DNA from: Apostichopus japonicus
Lineage: Eukaryota; Echinodermata; Holothuroidea; Aspidochirotida; Stichopodidae
DNA length: 64,000 nucleotides
Assembly (NCBI RefSeq): GCF_037975245.1
Contig: NC_092571.1
Location: 4,982,001 to 5,046,000, forward strand
Reading direction: 5' to 3'
Both the position numbers and the translations under genes were made by a program. Shown piece after piece: positions 53,201 through 64,000 of this stretch; the first letter of the stretch is position 1; every line of letters starts with the position of its first letter. The notes beneath the pieces were generated by a model that did no database searches, was not told the origin of the DNA, and saw only the letters and a program-made list of their open reading frames with translations.

Positions 53201-56200
53201 GTACCGATCAATCGAATGTTCGTTACTGATCAATCGAATGTGCGGTACCGATCAATCGAATGTGCGGTACCGATCAACTAATGTGCGATACCGAACAATC
53301 GAATGTTCGGTACCGATCAATCGAAAGTGCAGTACCGATTAATCGAATGTGCGATATCTATCAATCGAATGTGCGGTATTGATCAATCGAATGTTCGGTA
53401 CCGATGAATCGAATGTTCGGTCATGATCAATCGAATCTGCGGTACCGATCAATAGAATGTTCGGTTCCGATCAATCGAATGTGCGGTACCGATCAATCGA
53501 ATGTTCGGTACCGATCAATCGAATGTTCGGTACCGATCAATCGAATGTTCGGAACCGATCAATAGAATGTTCGATGCCGATCAATCGAATGTGCGGTACC
53601 GAACAATCGAATGTTCGGTACCTTACCAATGAATCGAATGTGCGGTACCGATCAATCATATATGCGGTACACATCAAACGAATGTGCGGTACCGATCAAT
53701 CGAATGTTCAGTACCGATCAATCGAATGTGCGGTACCGATCAATCGAATGTGCGGTATTGATCAATCGAATGTTCGGTATTGATCAATCGAATGTGCGGT
53801 ACCGATCAATCGAATGTTCGTTACCGATCAATCGAATGTGCGGTACCGATTAATAGAATGTTCGGTATTGATCAATCGAATGTGCGGTACCGATCAATCG
53901 AATGTGCGGTAGCGATCAAACGAATGTGCGGTATTGATCAATCGAATGTTCGGAACCGATCAATCGAATGTGCGGTACCGATCAATCGAATGTGAGGTAC
54001 CGATCAATCGAATGTGAGGTACCGATCAATCGAATGTGCGGTACCGATCAAACGAATGTGCGGTATTGATCAATCGAATGTTCGGAACCGATCAATCAAA
54101 TGTTCGATTCCGATCAATCGAATGTGCGGTACCGATCAATCGAATGTGCGGTACCGATCAATCGAATTTTCGGTACCGATCAATCGAATGTTCGGTACCG
54201 ATCAATCGAATGTTCGTTACTGATCAATCGAATGTGCGGTACCGATCAATCGAATGTGCGGTACCGATCAACTAATGTGCGATACCGAACAATCGAATGT
54301 TCGGTACCGATCAATCGAATGTGCAGTACCGATTAATCGAATGTGCGATACCTATCAATCGAATGTTCGTTACTGATCAATCGAATGTGCGGTACCGATC
54401 AATCGAATGTGCGGTCCCGATCAACTAATGTGCGATACCGAACAATCGAATGTTCGGTACCGATCAATCGAATGTGCAGTACCGATTAATCGAATGTGCG
54501 ATACCTATCAATCGAATGTGCGGTATTGATCAATCGAATGTTCGGTACCGATGAATCGAATGTTCGGTACCGATCAATCGAATGTTCGGTACCGATCAAT
54601 AGAATGTTCGGTACCGATCAATCGAATGTTCGGTACCGATCAATCGAATGTTCGGTACCGATCAATCGAATGTTCGGTACCGATCAATCGAATGTTCGGT
54701 ACCGATCAATGGAATGTGCGGTACCGATCAATCGAATGAGCGGTACCGATCAATCGAATGTTCGATGCCGATCAATTGAATGTGCGGTACCGAACAATCG
54801 AATGTTCGGTACCTTACCAATGAATCGAATGTGCGGTACCGATCAATCATATATGCGATACACATCAAACGAATGTGCGGTACCGATCAATCTAATGTTC
54901 GGTACCGATCAATCGAATGTGCGGTACCGATCAATCGAATGTGCGGTATTGATCAATCGAATGTTCGGTATTGATCAATCGAATGTGCGGAACCGATCAA
55001 TCGAATGTTCGTTACCGATCAATCCAATGTGCGGTATCGATCAATCAAATGTTTGTTACCGATCAACTAATGTGCGATACCGAACAATCGAATGTTCGGT
55101 ACCGATCAATCGAATGTGCCGTACTGATTAATCGAATGTGCGATACCTATCAATCGAATGAGCGGTATTGATCAATCGAATGTTCGGTACTGATCAATCG
55201 AATGTGCGGTACCGATCAATCGAATGTTCGGTACCGATCAATCGAATGTTCGGTACCGATCAATCGAATGTGCGGTACCGATCAAACGAATGTGCGGTAC
55301 CGATCAATCGAATGTTCGGTACCGATCAACTAATGTGCGATACCGAACAATCGAATGTTCGATACCGTACCGATCAATCGAATGTTCTATACCGATGAAT
55401 CGAATGTGCGGTACCGAACACTCGAATGTTCGGTACCGATCAGTCGAATGTGCGGTACCGATCAATCGAATGTGCGGTACCGATCAATCGAATGTGTGGT
55501 ACCGATCAACTAATGTGCGATACCGAACAATCGAATGTGCGGTACCGATCAATCGAATGTTCGGTACCGATCAATCGAATGTTCGGTACCGATCAATGGA
55601 ATGTGCGGTACCGATCAATCGAATGTTCGGTACCGATCAATCGAATGTTCGGTACCGATCAATCGAATGTTCTGTACCGATCAATCGAATGTTCGGAACC
55701 GATCAATAGAATGTTCGGTACCGATCAATCGAATGTTCGGTACCGATCAATGGAATGTGCGGTACCGATCAATCGAATGAGCGGTACCGATCAATCGAAT
55801 GTTCGATGCCGATCAATTGAATGTGCGGTACCGAACAATCGAATGTTCGGTACCTTACCAATGAATCGAATGTGCGGTACCGATCAATCATATATGCGGT
55901 ACACATCAAACGAATGTGCGGTACCGATCAATCGAATCTTCGGTACCGATCAATCGAATGTGCGGTACCGATCAATCGAATGTGCGGTATTGATCAATAG
56001 AATGTTCGGTATTGATCAATCGAATGTGCGGAACCGATCAATCGAATGTTCGTTACCGATCAATCCAATGTGCGGTATCGATCAATCGAATGTTCGTTAC
56101 CGATCAACTAATGTGCGATACCGAACAATCGAATGTTCGGTACCGATCAATCGAATGTGCCGTACTGATTAATCGAATGTGCGATACCTATCAATCGAAT

Positions 56201-59200
56201 GAGCGGTATTGATCAATCGAATGTTCGGTACTGATCAATCGAATGTGCGGTACCGATCAATCGAATGTTCGGTACCGATCAATCGAATGTTCGGTACCGA
56301 TCAATCGAATGTGCGGTACCGATCAAACGAATGTGCGGTACCGATCAATCGAATGTTCGGTACCGATCAACTAATGTGCGATACCGAACAATCGAATGTT
56401 CGATACCGTACCGATCAATCGAATGTGCGGTACCGATCAATCGAATGTTCGGTACCGAACAATCGAATGTTCGGTACCGATCAATCGAATGTGCGGTACC
56501 GATCAATCGAATGTTCGGTACCGATCAATCGAATGTTCGGTACCGATCAATCGAATGTTCGGAACCGATCAATAGAATGTTCGATGCCGATCAATCGAAT
56601 GTGCGGTACCGAACAATCGAATGTTCGGTACCTTACCAATGAATCGAATGTGCGGTACCGATCAATCATATATGCGGTACACATCAAACGAATGTGCGGT
56701 ACCGATCAATCGAATGTTCAGTACCGATCAATCGAATGTGCGGTACCGATCAATCGAATGTGCGGTATTGATCAATCGAATGTTCGGTATTGATCAATCG
56801 AATGTGCGGTACCGATCAATCGAATGTTCGTTACCGATCAATCGAATGTGCGGTACCGATTAATAGAATGTTCGGTACCGATCAATCGAATGTGCGGTAC
56901 CGATCAATCGAATGTGCGGTACCGATCAATCGAATTTTCGGTACCGATCAATCGAATGTTCGGTACCGATCAATCGAATGTTCGTTACTGACCAATCGAA
57001 TGTGCGGTACCGATCAATCGAATGTGCGGTACCGATCAACTAATGTGCGATACCGAACAATCGAATGTTCGGTACCGATCAATCGAATGTGCAGTACCTA
57101 TCAATCGAATGTGCGGTATTGATCAATCGAATGTTCGGTACCGATAAATCGAATGTTCGGTCACGATCAATCGAATGTTCGGTACCGATCAATAGAATGC
57201 TCGGTACCGATCAATCGAATGTTCGGTACCGATCAATCGAATGTGCGGTACCGATCAATCGAATGTTCGATACCGATCAATCGAATGTGCGGTACCGAAC
57301 AATCGAATGTGCGGTACCGATCAATCGAATGTGCGGTACCGATCAATCGAATGTGCGGTACCGATCAATCGAATGTGCGGTACCGATCAATCGAATGTGC
57401 GGTACTGATCAATCGAATGTGCGATACCGAACAATCGAATGTGCGGTATTGATCAATCGAATGTTCGTACCGATCAATCGAATGTTCGTTACCGATCAAT
57501 CGAATGTGCGGTACCGATCAATCGAATGTGCGGTACCGATCAATCGAATTTTCGGTACCGATCAATCGAATGTTCGGTACCGATCAATCGAATGTTCGTT
57601 ACTGACCAATCGAATGTGCGGTACCGATCAATCGAATGTGCGGTACCGATCAACTAATGTGCGATACCGAACAATCGAATGTTCGGTACCGATCAATCCA
57701 ATGTGCAGTACCGATTAATCGAATGTGCGATACCTATCAATCGAATGTTCGTTACTGATCAATCGAATGTGCGGTACCGATCAATCGAATGTGCAGTACC
57801 GATTAATCGAATGTGCGATACCTATCAATCGAATGTGCGGTATTGATCAATCGAATGTTCGGTACCGATGAATCGAATGTTCGGTCCCGATCAATCGAAT
57901 GTGCGGTACCGATCAATAGAATGTTCGGTACCGATCAATCGAATGTTCGGTACCGATCAATCGAATGTTCGGTCCCGATCAATCGAATGTGCGGTACCGA
58001 TCAATAGAATGTTCGGTACCGATCAATCGAATGTTCGGTACCGATCAATCGAATGTTCGGTACCGATCAATCGAATGTTCTGTACCGATCAATCGAATGT
58101 TCGGAACCGATCAATAGAATGTTCGGTACCGATCAATCGAATGTTCGGTACCGATCAATGGAATGTGCGATACCGAACAATCGAATGTTCGGTACCGATC
58201 AATCGAATGTGCAGTACCGATTAATCGAATGTGCGATACCTATCAATCGAATGTGCGGTATTGATCAATCGAATGTTCGGTACCGATGAATCGAATGTTC
58301 GGTACCGATCAATCGAATGTTCGGTACCGATCAATAGAATGTTCGGTACCGATCAATCGAATGTGCGGTACCGAACAATCGAATGTTCGGTACCGATCAA
58401 TCAAATGTGCGGTACCGATCAATCGAATGTGCGGTACCGATCAATCGAATGTGTGGTACCGATCAACTAATGTGCGATACCGAACAATCGAATGTGCGGT
58501 ATTGATCAATCGAATGTTCGTACCGATCAATCGAATGATCGGTACCGATCAATCGAATGTGCGGTACCGATCAATCGAATGTGCGGTACCGATCAATCGA
58601 ATTTTCGGTACCGATCAATCGAATGTTCGGTACCGATCAATCGAATGTTCGTTACTGATCAATCGAATGTGCGGTACCGATCAATCGAATGTGCGGTACC
58701 GATCAACTAATGTGCGATACCGAACAATCGAATGTTCGGTACCGATCAATCGAAAGTGCAGTACCGATTAATCGAATGTGCGATATCTATCAATCGAATG
58801 TGCGGTATTGATCAATCGAATGTTCGGTACCGATGAATCGAATGTTCGGTCATGATCAATCGAATCTGCGGTACCGATCAATAGAATGTTCGGTTCCGAT
58901 CAATCGAATGTGCGGTACCGATCAATCGAATGTTCGGTACCGATCAATCGAATGTTCGGTACCGATCAATCGAATGTTCGGAACCGATCAATAGAATGTT
59001 CGATGCCGATCAATCGAATGTGCGGTACCGAACAATCGAATGTTCGGTACCTTACCAATGAATCGAATGTGCGGTACCGATCAATCATATATGCGGTACA
59101 CATCAAACGAATGTGCGGTACCGATCAATCGAATGTTCAGTACCGATCAATCGAATGTGCGGTACCGATCAATCGAATGTGCGGTATTGATCAATCGAAT

Positions 59201-62200
59201 GTTCGGTATTGATCAATCGAATGTGCGGTACCGATCAATCGAATGTTCGTTACCGATCAATCGAATGTGCGGTACCGATTAATAGAATGTTCGGTATTGA
59301 TCAATCGAATGTGCGGTACCGATCAATCGAATGTGCGGTAGCGATCAAACGAATGTGCGGTATTGATCAATCGAATGTTCGGAACCGATCAATCGAATGT
59401 GCGGTACCGATCAATCGAATGTGAGGTACCGATCAATCGAATGTGAGGTACCGATCAATCGAATGTGCGGTACCGATCAAACGAATGTGCGGTATTGATC
59501 AATCGAATGTTCGGAACCGATCAATCAAATGTTCGATTCCGATCAATCGAATGTGCGGTACCGATCAATCGAATGTGCGGTACCGATCAATCGAATTTTC
59601 GGTACCGATCAATCGAATGTTCGGTACCGATCAATCGAATGTTCGTTACTGATCAATCGAATGTGCGGTACCGATCAATCGAATGTGCGGTACCGATCAA
59701 CTAATGTGCGATACCGAACAATCGAATGTTCGGTACCGATCAATCGAATGTGCAGTACCGATTAATCGAATGTGCGATACCTATCAATCGAATGTTCGTT
59801 ACTGATCAATCGAATGTGCGGTACCGATCAATCGAATGTGCGGTCCCGATCAACTAATGTGCGATACCGAACAATCGAATGTTCGGTACCGATCAATCGA
59901 ATGTGCAGTACCGATTAATCGAATGTGCGATACCTATCAATCGAATGTGCGGTATTGATCAATCGAATGTTCGGTACCGATGAATCGAATGTTCGGTACC
60001 GATCAATCGAATGTTCGGTACCGATCAATAGAATGTTCGGTACCGATCAATCGAATGTTCGGTACCGATCAATCGAATGTTCGGTACCGATCAATCGAAT
60101 GTTCGGTACCGATCAATCGAATGTTCGGTACCGATCAATGGAATGTGCGGTACCGATCAATCGAATGAGCGGTACCGATCAATCGAATGTTCGATGCCGA
60201 TCAATTGAATGTGCGGTACCGAACAATCGAATGTTCGGTACCTTACCAATGAATCGAATGTGCGGTACCGATCAATCATATATGCGATACACATCAAACG
60301 AATGTGCGGTACCGATCAATCTAATGTTCGGTACCGATCAATCGAATGTGCGGTACCGATCAATCGAATGTGCGGTATTGATCAATCGAATGTTCGGTAT
60401 TGATCAATCGAATGTGCGGAACCGATCAATCGAATGTTCGTTACCGATCAATCCAATGTGCGGTATCGATCAATCAAATGTTTGTTACCGATCAACTAAT
60501 GTGCGATACCGAACAATCGAATGTTCGGTACCGATCAATCGAATGTGCCGTACTGATTAATCGAATGTGCGATACCTATCAATCGAATGAGCGGTATTGA
60601 TCAATCGAATGTTCGGTACTGATCAATCGAATGTGCGGTACCGATCAATCGAATGTTCGGTACCGATCAATCGAATGTTCGGTACCGATCAATCGAATGT
60701 GCGGTACCGATCAAACGAATGTGCGGTACCGATCAATCGAATGTTCGGTACCGATCAACTAATGTGCGATACCGAACAATCGAATGTTCGATACCGTACC
60801 GATCAATCGAATGTTCTATACCGATGAATCGAATGTGCGGTACCGAACACTCGAATGTTCGGTACCGATCAGTCGAATGTGCGGTACCGATCAATCGAAT
60901 GTGCGGTACCGATCAATCGAATGTGTGGTACCGATCAACTAATGTGCGATACCGAACAATCGAATGTGCGGTACCGATCAATCGAATGTTCGGTACCGAT
61001 CAATCGAATGTTCGGTACCGATCAATGGAATGTGCGGTACCGATCAATCGAATGTTCGGTACCGATCAATCGAATGTTCGGTACCGATCAATCGAATGTT
61101 CTGTACCGATCAATCGAATGTTCGGAACCGATCAATAGAATGTTCGGTACCGATCAATCGAATGTTCGGTACCGATCAATGGAATGTGCGGTACCGATCA
61201 ATCGAATGAGCGGTACCGATCAATCGAATGTTCGATGCCGATCAATTGAATGTGCGGTACCGAACAATCGAATGTTCGGTACCTTACCAATGAATCGAAT
61301 GTGCGGTACCGATCAATCATATATGCGGTACACATCAAACGAATGTGCGGTACCGATCAATCGAATCTTCGGTACCGATCAATCGAATGTGCGGTACCGA
61401 TCAATCGAATGTGCGGTATTGATCAATAGAATGTTCGGTATTGATCAATCGAATGTGCGGAACCGATCAATCGAATGTTCGTTACCGATCAATCCAATGT
61501 GCGGTATCGATCAATCGAATGTTCGTTACCGATCAACTAATGTGCGATACCGAACAATCGAATGTTCGGTACCGATCAATCGAATGTGCCGTACTGATTA
61601 ATCGAATGTGCGATACCTATCAATCGAATGAGCGGTATTGATCAATCGAATGTTCGGTACTGATCAATCGAATGTGCGGTACCGATCAATCGAATGTTCG
61701 GTACCGATCAATCGAATGTTCGGTACCGATCAATCGAATGTGCGGTACCGATCAAACGAATGTGCGGTACCGATCAATCGAATGTTCGGTACCGATCAAC
61801 TAATGTGCGATACCGAACAATCGAATGTTCGATACCGTACCGATCAATCGAATGTGCGGTACCGATCAATCGAATGTTCGGTACCGAACAATCGAATGTT
61901 CGGTACCGATCAATCGAATGTGCGGTACCGATCAATCGAATGTGCGGTACCGATCAATCGATTGTGTGGTACCGATCAACTAATGTGCGATACCGAACAA
62001 TCGAATGTGCGGTATTGATCAATCGAATGTTCGTACCGATCAATCGAATGATCGGTACCGATCAATCGAATGTGCGGTACCGATCAATCGAATGTGCGGT
62101 ACCGATCAATCGAATGTGCGGTACCGATCAATCGAATGTTCGGTACCGATCAATCGAATGTTCGTTACTGATCAATCGAATGTGCGGTACCGATCAATCG

Positions 62201-64000
62201 AATGTGCGGTACCGATCAACTAATGTGCGATACCGAACAATCGAATGTTCGGTACCGATTAATCGAATGTGCGATATCTATCAATCGAATGTGCGGTATT
62301 GATGAATCGAATGTTCGGTACCGATGAATCGAATGTTCGGTCCCGATCAATCGAATGTGCGGTACCGATCAAACGAATGTTCGGTACCGATCAATCGAAT
62401 GTTCGGTACCGATCAATCGAATGTTCGGTACCGATCAATCGAATGTTCGGAACCGATCAATAGAATGTTCGATGCCGATCAATCGAATGTGCGGTACCGA
62501 ACAATCGAATGTTCGGTACCTTACCAATGAATCGAATGTGCGGTACCGATCAATCATATATGCGGTACACATCAAACGAATGTGCGGTACCGATCAATCG
62601 AATGTTCAGTACCGATCAATCGAATGTGCGGTACCGATCAATCGAATGTGCGGTATTGATCAATCGAATGTTCGGTATTGATCAATCGAATGTGCGGTAC
62701 CGATCAATCGAATGTTCGTTACCGATCAATCGAATGTGCGGTACCGATTAATAGAATGTTCGGTACCGATCAATCGAATGTGCGGTACCGATCAATCGAA
62801 TGTGCGGTATTGATCAATCGAATGTTCGGTACCGATCAATCGAATGTGCGGTACCGATCAATCGAATGTGCGGTACCGATCAATCGAATGTGCGGTACCG
62901 ATCAATCGAATGTGCGGTACCGATCAACCGAATGTGCGATACCGAACAATCGAATGTTCGATACCGTACCGATCAATCGAATTTTCGATACCGATCAATC
63001 GAATGTGCGGTACCGAACAATCGAATGTTCGGTACCGATCAATCGAATGTGCAGTACCGATTAATCGAATGTGCGATATCTATCAATCGAATGTGCGGTA
63101 TTGATCAATCGAATGTTCGGTACCGATGAATCGAATGTTCGGTCCCGATCAATCGAATGTGCGGTACCGATCAATAGAATGTTCGGTACCGATCAATCGA
63201 ATGTTCGGTACCGATCAATCGAATGTTCTGTACCGATCAATCGAATGTTCGGAACCGATGAATCGAATGTGCGGTACCGATCAATCGAATGTTCGGTACC
63301 GATCAATCGAATGTGCGGTACCGATCAATCGAATGTGCGGTACCGATCAATCGAATGTTCGGTACCGATCAACTAATGTGCGATACCGAACAATCGAATG
63401 TTCGATACCGTACCGATCAATCGAATGTTCTATACCGATCAATCGAATGTGCGGTACCGAACAATCGAATGTTCGGTACCGATCAATCGAATGTGCGGTA
63501 CCGATCAATCGAATGTGCGGTACCGATCAATCGAATGTGCGGTACCGATCAACTAATGTGCGATACCGAACAGTCGAATGTTCGGTACCGATCAATCGAA
63601 TGTTCGGTACCGATCAATCGAATGTTCGGTACCGATCAATGGAATGTGCGGTACCGATCAATCGAATGTTCGGTACCGATCAATCGAATGTTCGGTACCG
63701 ATCAATCGATTGTTCTGTACCGATCAATCGAATGTTCGGAACCGATCAATAGAATGTTCGGTACCGATCAACTAATGTGCGGTACCGATCAACTAATGTG
63801 CGATACCGAACAATCGAATGTGCGGTATTGATCAATCGAATGTTCGTACCGATCAATCGAATGTTCGGTACCGATCAATCGAATGTGCGGTACCGATCAA
63901 TCGAATGTGCGGTACCGATCAATCGAATTTTCGGTACCGATCAATCGAATGTTCGGTACCGATCAATCGAATGTTCGTTACTGATCAATCGAATGTGCGG
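50270..64000. repeat. 22-bp satellite array, at least 13.7 kb, open at the right edge
   Basis: More than 600 copies of a 22-bp unit, GGTACCGATCAATCGAATGT followed by K(G/T)C. The G/T position splits the units into two main types (TGTGCGG and TGTTCGG). Minor variants include GTATTGATC, TTCGTTACTG, the block CGATCAACTAATGTGCGATA with ACCGAACAATC, and single-base-short units. Because 22 = 1 mod 3, each forward frame cycles through all phases with a 22-residue period (for example CGTDQSNVRYRSIECAVPIN) and stays open for up to 248 codons. The reverse strand meets TGA once every 66 bp. I regard it as satellite DNA, not a gene. Confidence 0.95.
51451..61939. repeat. 5,429-bp higher-order repeat within the satellite, two copies
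   Basis: Distinctive variant strings recur at a constant offset of 5,429 bp: for example 51636 and 57065, 52384 and 57813, 54496 and 59925, 55426 and 60855. Translated segments are identical between the copies. The identical part runs from about 51451-56510 to 56880-61939. Smaller duplications have offsets of 614 bp (51022 and 51636) and 1,041 bp (55168 and 56209). Confidence 0.88.

Noticed and set aside
50278-63831. Dozens of overlapping forward reading frames of up to 248 codons
   Set aside because: They all arise from the 22-bp satellite, with the same peptide pattern in every frame. No promoter or unique ends seen.
50270-64000. CRISPR array
   Set aside because: Units are contiguous 22-mers without unique spacers, in an animal-type genome.

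Overview
This window looks like animal (metazoan) nuclear DNA, most likely from a marine invertebrate. The evidence is one multi-exon protein gene with canonical GT/AG splice sites, very long introns, an AT-rich background, many nested DNA transposons, decayed retroelement pieces, minisatellites and a very large satellite array. An echinoderm or similar deuterostome is my guess from the style of the repeats, not a demonstrated assignment. Nothing looks prokaryotic: no operons, no Shine-Dalgarno-led genes, no CRISPR array.

Left third (1 to about 32.4 kb): a single minus-strand gene that runs off the left edge. Six coding exons (24631-23368, 22750-22518, 21066-20904, 11192-11060, 8462-8425, 1118-180) join in phase into an open 923-residue product: an acidic, Ser/Pro-rich N-terminus, a PH domain, a basic linker, a second PH domain of the FARP/FGD type, two coiled-coil stretches and a Ser-rich tail. 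A probable non-coding 5' exon ends at 31718. The introns hold hAT-type transposons (1503-2572, 4026-5948, 10657-10944, 14128-14714), a tRNA-like foldback (8221-8384), a TTAA-flanked element (27359-27976), a foldback made of CTTAAG palindromes (29722-30603) and several minisatellites.

Middle (33-49.2 kb): an intergenic transposon graveyard. It contains nested hAT-type elements (33958-35370, 37070-38939, 42840-43498), a 300-bp tandem repeat (40.57-41.57 kb), an orphan exon-like reading frame (40023-40241), and broken pieces of a Ty3-type integrase gene (42.08-44.80 kb) and of a BEL/Pao-like gag gene (48.17-49.07 kb).

Right end (49.4-64 kb): a GC-rich 27-bp minisatellite with an uninterrupted 188-codon Gly/Val reading frame, then at least 13.7 kb of a 22-bp satellite. 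The satellite has a higher-order repeat of 5,429 bp and forward frames that stay open for up to about 250 codons. The array runs off the right edge.

The most unusual points are: (1) a roughly 110-bp subterminal module shared by hAT-type elements with different ends; (2) the multi-level nesting of those elements, with 8-bp target duplications still readable; (3) the CTTAAG foldback; and (4) the structure of the 22-bp satellite.
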